Counted from the stretch's first letter, positions 41,800-51,794 are shown. The stretch is DNA of 51,838 nucleotides from CALESS01 sp964405455 (GCA_964405455.1 CAYOOA010000012.1:1-51838); one strand, 5' to 3'. The notes: a model not told the origin generated them from the letters alone. Program-made: numbers and translations.

Positions 41800-43070
41800 A
41801 TGTTTGACCGCCGCGCCTATTACAAGGGCTTGCTCACCCTGGCTGTGCCCATCATCATCCAGAATTTCGTCGCCTCTGCCCTGAACGCCATCGATGTCAT
41901 CATGATCGGCCAGATGGGCGAGACCGCCGTTGCTTCGGTCGGCCTGGCCAACCAGATCACCTTCCTGACCAACTTCCTCATCTTCGGCATCACCAGCGGC
42001 TCGGCCATTTTTGCTGCCCAGTTCTGGGGCAAGCGGGATATTCCCAGCATCCGCAAGGTGCTCGGTGCTGCATTGATGATGGCTGTTGGCGGGGCTTTCA
42101 TCTTTACCACCCTGGCGGCCGTTTTCCCGCGCACCGCCCTCTCCATTTACACCACCGACCCGGAAGTGATCACGCGCGGCANNNNNNNNNNNNNNNNNNN
42201 NNNNNNNNNNNNNNNNNNNNNNNNNNNNNNNNNNNNNNNNNNNNNNNNNNNNNNNNNNNNNNNNNNNNNNNNNNNNNNNNNGCCGCCCTGGCCACCGTGG
42301 CCGCCCGCCTGGTGGAGATGCTGGTCATGGTTGGCCTCTCCTACCGCTTGAAGACCGTGGTGGCCGGCAAACTCCCGGAGATCTTCACCTTCCAGCGCAG
42401 CTTCTGGGGCGGCTTCCTGAAAACAGCCTTCCCGGTGGTGATCAATGAAACCTTCTGGTCGCTGGGCATCACCATCTACAACCTGATCTACGCCCACATC
42501 TCCACCGAAGCAGTGGCCGCCATCAACATCACCGCCACCATCGAGGGACTGGCCTTCACCATCTTTATTGGCATTTCCAACGCCTGCGGCATCCTGGTCG
42601 GCAACCAGATCGGCAGCGGAAAGCCGCACCAGGCGTTTGATTACGCCAGGCGCACCCTGCTGATTGCCACCATCGGCGCCTGGCTGATGGGCATCCTCAT
42701 CTACAGTCTCTCCGAGGTGGTTCTCACCTTCTACAACGTCTCACCGGAGGTAAAGGAATACGCCCGCCGCGTCCTGATTGTGATCAGCCTCTTCCTCTGG
42801 ATCCGCATCAGTAACATGATCATCATCGTCGGCATCCTGCGCAGCGGCGGAGATACCCGCTTCGGCCTGGTCCTGGATGTCGGTACCGTCTGGCTGGTCG
42901 GCATTCCGCTGGCCTCCATCGGCGCGTTCATTTTCCACCTGCCCATCTACTGGGTCTATACCCTCGTCATGGGCGACGAGCTGGTCAAGATGATCATCGG
43001 CTACACCCGCGTCTTCTCCAAAAAGTGGATCAACGACCTGACCGCCCTGGCCGAACCCACGACGAATTAA
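41800..43070 (+). CDS. MATE family efflux transporter (interrupted by an assembly gap)
   Basis: 127 residues precede the gap and about 262 follow it. The N-terminal part LAVPIIIQNFVASALNAIDVIMIGQMGETAVASVGLANQ and GITSGSAIFAAQFWGKRD are MATE signatures. After the gap, FLKTAFPVVINETFWSLG and GISNACGILVGNQIGSGK repeat the pattern in the second half. The two parts lie in different frames relative to each other because the 100 N are only a placeholder. Against a usual 450 residues, about 60-70 are missing. It exports drugs or cationic compounds using Na or H; substrate unknown. Confidence 0.88.
42182..42281. other. Assembly gap (100 N) inside the MATE gene
   Basis: Exactly 100 N, the usual scaffold placeholder. 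The true gap is estimated at about 200 nt from the expected MATE length. Confidence 0.95.
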
Positions 43071-43085
43071 CCTTGCCCAGCGCCT

Positions 43086-43126
43086 CCTTCCCCGCCGAAG
43101 GCCTCCCGAAGGGAGTAGGGGGAAGG
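43086..43126. repeat. Nested GC-rich hairpin after the MATE gene
   Basis: CCTTCCCC (43086-43093) pairs with GGGGAAGG (43119-43126); CTCCC and GGGAG pair inside. It could end MATE transcription. A CTGTGG-type degenerate repeat follows at about 43164-43193. Confidence 0.5.
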
Positions 43127-43253
43127 CCGGGATAAACCTTGACCCTGCCGGTTATTGAATTTATATCTGTGGAATCTGCGTAATCTGTGGTTCCAATCTT
43201 TTCACATCACCCTCTTCGAGGGTGCCGCCCGGCCGAAAAGTCCCATTAAAACC

Positions 43254-43290
43254 CCACACCCTAAAGGCCTTACAGGCCCTTAGGGTGTGG
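43254..43290 (-). terminator. Intrinsic terminator of the glutamate dehydrogenase gene
   Basis: A 17-bp stem (CCACACCCTAAAGGCCT with one mismatch) around TAC. On the minus strand it is followed by GGTTTTAATGGG. It lies 28 nt after the gdh stop. Confidence 0.75.
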
Positions 43291-43317
43291 AAAATCCCCC
43301 CTCACTTCAAGTAGATT

Positions 43318-44604
43318 TTAGATCCAGCCGCGCAGTTCCATCGCCTTGGCGACCCGGGCAATGGCCACCATGTAGGCTGCATCGCGCATGTAGACGTTTT
43401 GCTTGAGCGACATCTCGAGCACACTGTTGAAGGCCTGGGTCATCTTGGTATCCAGCTTCTGCAGCACTTCTTCCTTCGTCCAGTAGAAGTTCATATCGTT
43501 CTGGACGCCTTCGAAGTAGGAGACCGTCACGCCGCCTGCATTGCACAGGAAATCGGGGATCATGAAGATGCCGCGGGATTTGAGTACTTCATCCGCTTCC
43601 GGGGTGGTCGGGCCGTTGGCGCCTTCAGCAATGATCTTGACCTTGGAGCTGATCTTCGTGGCATTATCCATATTGATCTGCGCGCTCAGGGCGGCCGGGA
43701 TGAGCACATCCACGTCCTTGCTGATCCAGGCATCGCCGTCTTCGATCACGTAACCGGCAGCGCGGGCCTTGGCCTTGTCGATCGAGCCGTACTGGTCGGT
43801 GATGGTCATCAGGAAGTGCGGGTCAATCCCATCCGCCTTGCTGACGGTGTAGGAGACGCGGTCCTCGCGGTCCCAGTAGGAGACGCAGATCACCTTGCCG
43901 CCCAACTGCTCAATGAAGCCGATCGCCGCGTACTGGGCCACGTTGCCAAAGCCCTGCACGGCAGCCGTACACTGGGTGGAATCCATCTTCAGGTGCTTCA
44001 TCGCCTCGCGGACGGTGTAGATTACGCCGTAGCCGGTGGCTTCGGTGCGGCCGAGCGAGCCGCCGCCGCCCAGGGGCTTGCCGGTGATGACGCCGGGAGT
44101 GTACTCGCCGGCGAGCTGGGAGTATTCATCCATCATCCAGCCCATCATCTGCGGGGTGGTGCCTACATCCGGGGCCGGCACATCCTGGCGGGGGCCAATG
44201 TTCTTCCAGATGCAGCGCACCCAGCCGCGCACCAGGCGTTCCTTCTCACCAGCCGAAAGCGTGGCCGGATCAACCACCACACCGCCCTTGCCGCCACCCA
44301 GCGGGATATCGGCAACAGCGCATTTCCAGGTCATCCAGGTCGCCAGCGCACGCACGGTGTCGAGCGTCTCGGCCGGGTGGAAGCGGATGCCGCCCTTGTT
44401 GGGACCGCGCACATCGTTGTGCTGTACGCGGAAACCCTGGAAGACCCGCAGGGTGCCGTCGTCCATCCGCACCGGGATGCGGAAGGAAAACTCGCGCAGC
44501 GGCCAGCGCAGCATTTCGCGCACCTGGGGATCCAGGTTCAGCAGCTCAGCCACATGATCAAACTGGCGCTGAGCCATTTCAAATTCATTGGTTGTTCCAG
44601 CCAT
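43318..44604 (-). CDS. gdhA: Glutamate dehydrogenase (Glu/Leu/Phe/Val family)
   Basis: The product has 428 residues and interconverts glutamate and 2-oxoglutarate plus ammonia with NAD(P). GGIRFHP, WKCAVADIPLGGGKGGV (catalytic Lys in K-C-A and the GGGKGG loop) and DVPAPDVGT form the substrate domain. AVQGFGNVAQYAAIGF (about 205-220) is the Rossmann nucleotide loop. IAEGANGPTTPEAD and IPDFLCNAGGV follow. The length fits the hexameric GDH50 class. The ATG at 44604 is chosen because CAGGAG precedes it and MAGTTNEFEMAQ fits the family start. Confidence 0.96.
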   Translation of the reverse strand: MAGTTNEFEMAQRQFDHVAELLNLDPQVREMLRWPLREFSFRIPVRMDDGTLRVFQGFRVQHNDVRGPNKGGIRFHPAETLDTVRALATWMTWKCAVADIPLGGGKGGVVVDPATLSAGEKERLVRGWVRCIWKNIGPRQDVPAPDVGTTPQMMGWMMDEYSQLAGEYTPGVITGKPLGGGGSLGRTEATGYGVIYTVREAMKHLKMDSTQCTAAVQGFGNVAQYAAIGFIEQLGGKVICVSYWDREDRVSYTVSKADGIDPHFLMTITDQYGSIDKAKARAAGYVIEDGDAWISKDVDVLIPAALSAQINMDNATKISSKVKIIAEGANGPTTPEADEVLKSRGIFMIPDFLCNAGGVTVSYFEGVQNDMNFYWTKEEVLQKLDTKMTQAFNSVLEMSLKQNVYMRDAAYMVAIARVAKAMELRGWI

Positions 44605-44857
44605 TCTCTTACTCTCCTGTTTTGGATTGAGTTTTCTTCTCGGCTTCAAAGGCGGCGGCGCAAAAAATAGGCGGGCACCACGGACGGCGCCCGCTCATCG
44701 CTCAGGAATAAATGCTCCAGTTCTGCACACCACGCCTCCGCCTTTATTCTGGTAGCTTAAAGGTACCCGAAAGAGGGCGAGTTTTCAATATGTCTTAAAT
44801 CGCCTGTTGTGCGTGATGGAATACATGACTCTGTGATGAATTACACAATCCGGCACC
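44605..44857. other. Upstream region of gdhA without a gene
   Basis: 253 nt between the start of gdhA and the 3' end of the surface-protein gene, both on the minus strand. The gdhA leader and promoter must lie here, but no convincing -35/-10 pair was found. Confidence 0.5.
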
Positions 44858-46186
44858 TTAGCGGCGCACCGCCGGCAAAAACACCCTGGATAGCACGCCT
44901 TCAAACGCCCCGACATCGCACAGGCTGTCCCGGTTGAAGCCGCGCTGATCGGTGCTAACCGTATAACCTGTATTAAACTCGGTGCAAAAGCCCGGCCGGC
45001 GGTTATGTGCAGGCGAACCCTGCAGCAGCCCGCGCGTCCAATTCCACCCGCCCCAATCCGTCAATTCAGTCAACTTTGGATCGGTATTAGTCAAATCTCC
45101 GCTTCCCAAAGCCGGGCAGGAGGCATCATTGTACAGGTTGTAACCGCTTGAATTCCATGTGCCGCCAGATTGGCAGTTGACCACCCCCAATGGTCCATTT
45201 GGATAAGCAATGATGGAATTTCGGATATTCAAGGTGCCTTCATTGGCAAGATTGGCACCACCGCTATAGTTGGATGAATTACTCGCTATGGTTACATTGG
45301 CTAAATATAGGATTGCATTATTTACAATTCCCCCATTAGACTGGAGGGCATTATTATTACTGATGGTTGAATTGATTATGGAGGTGGTATCGTAACTAAC
45401 CAGCGCCCCACCGTTTTGTGTGGCAGTGTTGTCATAGAAGGATGTATTGTAAATCCGTAGATCACCAGCGCCGCCTGTTTGAAAGATTCCGCCACCCCTG
45501 ACAGCCTTATTAAGGCGTATGGTGGACATGTTGATCGTGAGGGTTCCATAATTTACAATTCCACCACCAACTGCCTGGTAACAGTTTGTCTGATCTGCAA
45601 GCATGCAATTAATTTGATTATCTTCCAGGATCACATCGCTGAGTTCAAGAATGCCGGAATTGCGTATTCCAGCCCCAGTCTGACCAGGGTTGCTCTCGGT
45701 TGATTCAAGGCGGCCCAACACCAACCAAAGGTTGCGCAGCACCACCGGACCGCCCAGGATATCAAAAACGCGATCCTGGCCGTTACCAGAGATGAGCGGC
45801 CGCCCACCCGGTAAACCTTCAATAACGATTTGTTTACCGGCCACATTGTGGATATCGAGGTCTCCCGTGATTCCCAGATCTTCATTTGCTCCACTATTCG
45901 TCAACCATATGGACATATTGGGTACTTGAATGATCACTCCACCCGGACATTCGGCGTCAGTACACAAATTTGCCTCATAAATTGCTGCACGCAGGGTGCA
46001 CTGCTCACCTGGCGTGTTGTATTCTGCATCACACACACTATTTTGGGCAAAATCAGGGAGATCACGGGTATCATTGACAATAATGATCCACGGCTCCGGG
46101 TCCTGGGCATGGGTTGTGCTGCTGGGGAAAACGAACAGGAATGCAAAAATTCCGATCAAAGCCAGGTTGACGATCTTCTGGAACAC
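44858..46186 (-). CDS. Secreted CSLREA-type right-handed beta-helix surface protein
   Basis: The product has 442 residues. A signal peptide (IVNLALIGIFAFLFVFPSSTTHAQ) is followed by IIVNDTRDLPDFAQNSVCDAE and CTLRAAIYEAN, the CSLREA motif found at the start of surface beta-helix proteins. Then come many short repeats of GGGI/NGGA-NxGTLxIxNSxI type (about 150-350), which form the helix rungs. The end FLPAVRR is short and basic, as in some sorted surface proteins of Chloroflexota. The GTG at 46186 is chosen because GGAGG lies 6 nt upstream. The gene is clearly richer in A+T than its neighbours. Function may be adhesion or binding of glycans. Confidence 0.85.
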   Translation of the reverse strand: MFQKIVNLALIGIFAFLFVFPSSTTHAQDPEPWIIIVNDTRDLPDFAQNSVCDAEYNTPGEQCTLRAAIYEANLCTDAECPGGVIIQVPNMSIWLTNSGANEDLGITGDLDIHNVAGKQIVIEGLPGGRPLISGNGQDRVFDILGGPVVLRNLWLVLGRLESTESNPGQTGAGIRNSGILELSDVILEDNQINCMLADQTNCYQAVGGGIVNYGTLTINMSTIRLNKAVRGGGIFQTGGAGDLRIYNTSFYDNTATQNGGALVSYDTTSIINSTISNNNALQSNGGIVNNAILYLANVTIASNSSNYSGGANLANEGTLNIRNSIIAYPNGPLGVVNCQSGGTWNSSGYNLYNDASCPALGSGDLTNTDPKLTELTDWGGWNWTRGLLQGSPAHNRRPGFCTEFNTGYTVSTDQRGFNRDSLCDVGAFEGVLSRVFLPAVRR

Positions 46187-46219
46187 GGCAGGCCTCCGCA
46201 ATGTAATGCTGACTGTTTC

Positions 46220-46225
46220 ATTATA
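46220..46225 (-). promoter_or_regulatory. -10 box of the surface-protein gene
   Basis: TATAAT on the minus strand, leader about 27 nt, with GGAGG before the GTG start. Confidence 0.6.
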
Positions 46226-46458
46226 TATCCACCCTTGAAATGTGTTCTTTTGATTTACCTTACAAAAAAACCACTTCCACGATCCAGAGCACCTCTGCAC
46301 CCACCCGGCTATTCACTTGATTCTTAATTTCACCTTCTATCATGGGTGGTATCAAAGCCGATGGGATCGGTCATTATCGTTTATAATCCATACCGTCGTT
46401 TATTTCGCTTACAGATCCTCTCATACACGGCCTACCCGTTTCATACCGAGGGACATTC

Positions 46459-46899
46459 ATGGATGTCAAAAAGATCCGCCGGGAATTCCCCCTGCTCGAG
46501 GAAAGCTCCAGGCACAAGCCCTATATCTACTTCGACAATGCCTGCCAGAGCCTGCGGCCGCGCTCAGTCATCGACGCCGTCCAGCAGTATTACGTCGATT
46601 GGTCGGCCTGCGGCGGGCGCAGCAATCACCAGCTCTCCACGGCAGTGACCAACCGTACCACCCAGGCTCGCCAGGCCGTCGCCAAACTCATCAACGCCGC
46701 CTCGGAGAAGGAAATCATCTTCACCCGCAACACCACCGAGGGCATCAACCTGGTNNNNNNNNNNNNNNNNNNNNNNNNNNNNNNNNNNNNNNNNNNNNNN
46801 NNNNNNNNNNNNNNNNNNNNNNNNNNNNNNNNNNNNNNNNNNNNNNNNNNNNNNGAAATCTTTATCAATAATCTGAAAAAAGTCAGGAAGGTTCTCTGA
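46459..46899 (+). CDS. Cysteine desulfurase-like class V aminotransferase (interrupted by an assembly gap)
   Basis: 98 residues precede the gap: IRREFPLLEESS...PYIYFDNACQSLRPRSVIDAVQQYY and NHQLSTAVTNRTTQARQAVAKLINAASEKEIIFTRNTTEGINLV. This is the N-terminus of a PLP-dependent NifS/SufS/CsdA-type enzyme that removes sulfur from cysteine. After 100 N, EIFINNLKKVRKVL plus stop resembles the last helix of the same family, but it could belong to another gene. The PLP Lys and catalytic Cys are hidden. A complete enzyme would need roughly 1 kb more than the placeholder. TATAAT at 46382 and GAGGG before the ATG support the start. Confidence 0.78.
   Translation: MDVKKIRREFPLLEESSRHKPYIYFDNACQSLRPRSVIDAVQQYYVDWSACGGRSNHQLSTAVTNRTTQARQAVAKLINAASEKEIIFTRNTTEGINLXXXXXXXXXXXXXXXXXXXXXXXXXXXXXXXXXXEIFINNLKKVRKVL
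46755..46854. other. Assembly gap (100 N) inside the cysteine desulfurase gene
   Basis: Exactly 100 N. The real missing length is probably near 1 kb if the flanks are one gene. Confidence 0.95.
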
Positions 46900-46900
46900 T

Positions 46901-47845
46901 ATGTTTTGTATCGCCTCTTTCGTCGTCCTCTCCATCCTGGGCATCTTCAGCGCCTCCAACCGTGTCCTGGCTAAAGAAGCCCTGGATTGCGTCCTGCGCC
47001 GGGTGACCTTCCGGCCCTGCAACACCGGCTTTGATCAAAAGATGAAAGCCAAAATCCTGGGCGTGGTCATCACCCGCTCCGAAAATGCAGCCCGGTTCCT
47101 GAACAAGTATTTTGAAGCCATCGCCTGGGTTTTTATTGTCCTCATGCTGGCCGCCACCTTCATGTTCGGTCGCGGCCTGTATTACTTCTACACCTTCGGC
47201 AACTGCAACGGTCCCGAACAGGCAGATGCCTTCTGCATTTTTGACCCGACGGGAGCCACCACCCAGGTCTCCGGCTCGCCCAAGTGCTCGGTCAACGCCG
47301 TCAAGGGCGTGGACGGCCTGAACACCACCGGCCTGACCCTGCAGGATTTCCCCACCCTCAATCCCGGCGCGCAAAAGAGCATCATCTTCATCGGCTCCTA
47401 CCACTGCGATTACACCCGCAAGGTCTATTCCACCGTCAAGGACATCGCCGATCGCTACCAGGCCAACCTCCACTTCCTGGATTACCCGATCAACGAACCC
47501 AATGATAACTTCGCCCGCCTGGGTTACTGCGTCAACCAGAAGGACCCCGCCAAGTACTGGCAGATGAACGACATCCTCTTCTCCACCCCCAAGGATCAGA
47601 TTGACCAGCCCGGCTTTGTGGACAAGATGCTGACCGACCTCGGCCTCAACCCGGCCATCATCGCCGGCTGCACCAGTGATGTGCAAACCGAAACGGCCGT
47701 GCAGAAGATGCTCAAGCAGATCGAAGACACCAACTTCTACGGCACGCCAACCATTTTCATCAACGGCAATAAGGGCCTGGTCGGTCCCAAGCCGCCGCGC
47801 GTCTATAAAATCCAACTGGAAGGCTTCTTCTGGTTCTTGAAATAA
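46901..47845 (+). CDS. Membrane protein with thioredoxin-fold (DsbA-like) domain
   Basis: The product has 314 residues. An N-terminal hydrophobic segment (2-18) and a second at about 74-96 (AIAWVFIVLMLAATFMFGRG) flank a Cys/Arg-rich stretch (DCVLRRVTFRPCNTGF). The outer part has several Cys residues (GNCNGPEQADAFC), then a DsbA/thioredoxin-like domain: KSIIFIGSYHCDYTRKVYSTV with Cys169 but Thr where the second Cys of CxxC should be, and later GTPTIFINGNKGLVGP with the cis-Pro. A thiol isomerase or reductase role is possible. It begins 1 nt after the preceding stop, so it is coupled to the desulfurase-like gene or to its gapped end. Confidence 0.75.
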   Translation: MFCIASFVVLSILGIFSASNRVLAKEALDCVLRRVTFRPCNTGFDQKMKAKILGVVITRSENAARFLNKYFEAIAWVFIVLMLAATFMFGRGLYYFYTFGNCNGPEQADAFCIFDPTGATTQVSGSPKCSVNAVKGVDGLNTTGLTLQDFPTLNPGAQKSIIFIGSYHCDYTRKVYSTVKDIADRYQANLHFLDYPINEPNDNFARLGYCVNQKDPAKYWQMNDILFSTPKDQIDQPGFVDKMLTDLGLNPAIIAGCTSDVQTETAVQKMLKQIEDTNFYGTPTIFINGNKGLVGPKPPRVYKIQLEGFFWFLK

Positions 47846-47868
47846 AAAGCAAATCCCCGTAATAATTA

Positions 47869-47900
47869 CCGTAGAGGCGACGCATGCGTCGCCTCTACGG
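47869..47900. repeat. Perfect 32-bp palindrome (CCGTAGAGG family)
   Basis: CCGTAGAGGCGACGCA and its exact complement meet without a loop; TTTTGTGTTT follows. It lies 24 nt after the thioredoxin-fold gene and may serve as its terminator. It shares its CCGTAG/CTACGG ends with the palindromes at 25575-25600 and 25725-25754. Confidence 0.65.
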
Positions 47901-47927
47901 TTTTGTGTTTAGGTAGTAACTTTTTCA

Positions 47928-48027
47928 GGGTTGGTCTGGATGCGGATTGAATGACGTAGGTACGATTCACAGACCCCCAGGGGGGTGCTGCGCGACCAAC
48001 CCTTACGGCGTTTATCGCCTGGTAAGG
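47928..48027. repeat. Structured intergenic block with three nested hairpins
   Basis: GGGTTGGTC (47928-47936) pairs with GACCAACCC (47994-48002), enclosing AGACCCCC/GGGGGTGCT (47971-47989). Directly after comes CCTTAC...GTAAGG (48001-48027), with GGCG/CGCC inside. No protein is likely here. It may be a dispersed repeat, a small mobile palindrome or a structured RNA. Confidence 0.5.
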
Positions 48028-48134
48028 GCGGGTCCGTGGTTGTGGCGGCGTCAAACCATCGCTGCCCAGACCCGCCCCGGGCACCTCCCCCACTTTGCCC
48101 AGATTCTCTTTGCAATCTTAACCATCATTTAATG

Positions 48135-48140
48135 TATAAT
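48135..48140 (+). promoter_or_regulatory. -10 box of the kinase operon
   Basis: TATAAT, with TTGCAA 19 bp upstream. The leader is about 40 nt, with GGAGG 8 nt before the ATG at 48186. Confidence 0.55.
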
Positions 48141-48185
48141 TTTCATCAAGCAATTCCCGCGGGGAGGATCGCGGAGGATGATTTT

Positions 48186-49283
<1,098 letters not shown>

Positions 49284-49320
49284 TTTTCTTATCCATCCTT
49301 ATTGGAGGAGCGATCTCTGT

Positions 49321-51681
49321 ATGTGCGCCTATTCCACCACATCCACGTCCAACGGCCTCACCCGCCTGCTCACGGATTCCGCCCAGCCTAATCTTTACCA
49401 GCAAAACGCCTTCCGCCTGCTGGAACTGCCCGCCGAGTGCAGCCTGGCGGAAGCCGGCAAGCGCCTGAAGATGCTGGAAATCATCGCCAAGACCGGCGCT
49501 CCGCTGCCCCCCGGCCCGGGCCGCGCCTTGCCGCTGCCCTCCGCCCCGGATACCTTCGCCGTCACCGCGGCCATGCAGCGCCTGCAGGATCCCTTCACCC
49601 GCCTGATGGACGAGTTCTTCTGGTTCTGGCCGCTCACCCCCGGTGAGAATCAGTCCGATGAAGCCCTGGCCGCTCTGCGCAGCGGCAACCTGGATCAGGC
49701 CGTGAATTCCTGGAACGACCGCCCGCTCTCTGATTCGGCTGCCGGTCACAACCTGGCTGTGCTTTACCACATCCTCGCCCTGGACCTGGAGCAGGCCGGC
49801 GCTGAACGTCCCCTGACGGACGAGGAGCAAAAGAACCTCGATCAATACTGGCGCCAATCCTTCCGTCGCTGGAGCAGCCTGCTCACTACCGAGGCCTTCT
49901 GGCGCCGCCTGGAGGACCGTGTGCGCGCCATCGGCGACTTGCGCCTGCGCCCGGAAGCAGTCAGTGAGCTGCGCAATTCCATCGCCCGCACACTGCTGCT
50001 GATCAATGCCCGCCTGGCCGGGACGGCTGCCGATAAAGGCGATTACGCCACGACCCGCCGCCACGTCCGCCTGATGAACGAATCCACCTTTGATCAATCC
50101 GCCATCCTGGACTCCCTGCACGAAGCGGTGGATAGCCTGCGCGACCGCCTGAAAACCTTCGTCGCCAACGCCAAAAAAGAAACCGAACAGGATCCCATTC
50201 ACGCCAACAAGGCCGTGGAGCGCATGATCAACCTCTCCACCCCGGTGTTAAGCGCCGTGGATCAACTCCTGCCGGTGGATTCCGCCGCCCGCGAGGCCTG
50301 CCACGACGATGTCGCCCTGGGCGGCCTGGAGTGCCTCATTGCCTACGGCAACCGCACCGAGGACTGGAAGGGCGCCATGACACTGGTCAGCCGCATCCGT
50401 CCCCTGGTCTACTCGGATTCCGGTCGCCAGCGGGTGGAGGAAAACATCAAGCAGTTGGAGGAAAATGCCAAGTCCGGCAACGACTGGTGCGCCCCCGGCT
50501 ACTTTGACCTGCCTGCCGAGTTGCTCACCCCGCTGGAGCAGGCCCACGACCTTTCCCGCCAGCGCAACTGGGATGCAGCCCTGCGCATCCTCAACGACCT
50601 GGCCGCCCGCCCGCTCAGCGCCGCCCAGCTGCGCATGGTCAATAAGCCCATCGCCTACTGCATCAACATGCGCTGCAACCAGGATTTCAAGGCCGCCATC
50701 GACGAGATGACCGCCGTGCCCACCGTCATTCAGAACATCAGCCGGCGGATTGACCACAAGGACCCGCGCTTCATGCAGACCGCTTCCGCCCTGGCTTCCA
50801 ACGATACCCAGGGCGCCGCCCGCCGCGGCCAACTTTACTGCATGGATTGCGGCACGCCGGTCATGGAGTGGGTCACCTTCACTTATAACGACCTCAAATT
50901 CCTGGTCTGCCATAATTGCTCCAATCGCGATGATCAGGAACGCGCTGCCCGTAAATCCCGCTTCACATCCGCCCTCACCCGCATCGCTGCCGATATGCTC
51001 AGGGCCCGCGACCTTGACCCCACCAACAAGACGGTGGAGGAGAACATCGCCGAGATGAGGAAAATTGCCACGGACTTGAACATCCTCGTCCCCGGTCTGA
51101 CCTCCACCGGCACGCCTGCCGGACGGGCTCCTGCCCCGACCCCGCCGGCGCGCTCCACCCCCGCAGTTTCCACCCCGCCGTCCCGCTCCACGCCCGCGGT
51201 GCCTGTGGCGCCGGCTGTCCGGCCTGCATCCCCCCCGACCTCCCGCGCCCCCACCTACGGCCAGTCGGTTGGCAGCCTGCTCCGCCTGCTTGCCACGATC
51301 GTTGACGCCATTTTCTGGTTCCTGGCCATGGGCCTGTTGACGATGATCATCGGCAGCGGCAATGTCTCTGGTTCCACCGCCACGGCCCTGGTTTTTGCCG
51401 GCGGCATGTTCGCCTATTACACCCTGTGCTACGTGTTGGGCAAACGCACTCTCGGCGAGGCGATCATCAAGGCCCGCGTGGTCTCGTTCAACGATAACCA
51501 GTGGAACGCCGGGCGGGTCTTCTTCCGCACGCTGCTCTTTGTGGCCGCCTGCGCCGGCACCCTGGCCGTGCCGGGTGCTTTTGTGATTGTCGCCCTGGCC
51601 CTCATTGCCATCATCGCTTTCAGTAAGAACCACCGCTCGCTGGCAGACGTCATCGCCGGCACCTGGCTGGTGAAAAGTTAA
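49321..51681 (+). CDS. Large protein: J-domain-like N-terminus, zinc ribbon, RDD membrane domain
   Basis: The product has 786 residues. Residues about 23-110 (NLYQQNAFRLLELPAECSLA...AMQRLQDPFTRLMDEFFWFWPL) look like a divergent J domain, without HPD. A long helical, TPR-like middle follows (about 115-500), then a four-Cys ribbon (YCMDCGTP and VCHNCSN, about 506-533). A Pro/Thr linker (about 595-645) leads to an RDD domain with three or four membrane segments (LLRLLATIVDAIFWFL; LGKRTLGEAIIKARVV; SLADVIAGTWLV). It is probably a membrane-anchored scaffold acting with the upstream kinase or with Hsp70. Exact role unknown. A GGAGGAG ribosome site precedes the ATG. Confidence 0.8.
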   Translation: MCAYSTTSTSNGLTRLLTDSAQPNLYQQNAFRLLELPAECSLAEAGKRLKMLEIIAKTGAPLPPGPGRALPLPSAPDTFAVTAAMQRLQDPFTRLMDEFFWFWPLTPGENQSDEALAALRSGNLDQAVNSWNDRPLSDSAAGHNLAVLYHILALDLEQAGAERPLTDEEQKNLDQYWRQSFRRWSSLLTTEAFWRRLEDRVRAIGDLRLRPEAVSELRNSIARTLLLINARLAGTAADKGDYATTRRHVRLMNESTFDQSAILDSLHEAVDSLRDRLKTFVANAKKETEQDPIHANKAVERMINLSTPVLSAVDQLLPVDSAAREACHDDVALGGLECLIAYGNRTEDWKGAMTLVSRIRPLVYSDSGRQRVEENIKQLEENAKSGNDWCAPGYFDLPAELLTPLEQAHDLSRQRNWDAALRILNDLAARPLSAAQLRMVNKPIAYCINMRCNQDFKAAIDEMTAVPTVIQNISRRIDHKDPRFMQTASALASNDTQGAARRGQLYCMDCGTPVMEWVTFTYNDLKFLVCHNCSNRDDQERAARKSRFTSALTRIAADMLRARDLDPTNKTVEENIAEMRKIATDLNILVPGLTSTGTPAGRAPAPTPPARSTPAVSTPPSRSTPAVPVAPAVRPASPPTSRAPTYGQSVGSLLRLLATIVDAIFWFLAMGLLTMIIGSGNVSGSTATALVFAGGMFAYYTLCYVLGKRTLGEAIIKARVVSFNDNQWNAGRVFFRTLLFVAACAGTLAVPGAFVIVALALIAIIAFSKNHRSLADVIAGTWLVKS

Positions 51682-51701
51682 ATCAATCAATTGTTTTGTA
51701 A

Positions 51702-51765
51702 GGGCGAAGCAGCCGGAATAAAGCAGATTGATATTTGTTAAAAAAACCATCGGCCGCTTCACCCC
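51702..51765. repeat. Inverted-repeat element, copy 2 (GAAGCRGCCGGAA family)
   Basis: GGGCGAAGCAGCCG pairs with CGGCCGCTTCACCC with two mismatches around an AT-rich centre. It shares its arms with the element at 12443-12503 and again lies just after a stop codon. Confidence 0.55.
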
Positions 51766-51794
51766 GGATTGAATCGCGACACAGGAGAAGCTTC

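Noticed and set aside
47866..48115. Short minus-strand proteins of 68-75 residues
   Set aside because: They run through the palindrome and hairpin block; such readings are usual by-products of dispersed repeats.
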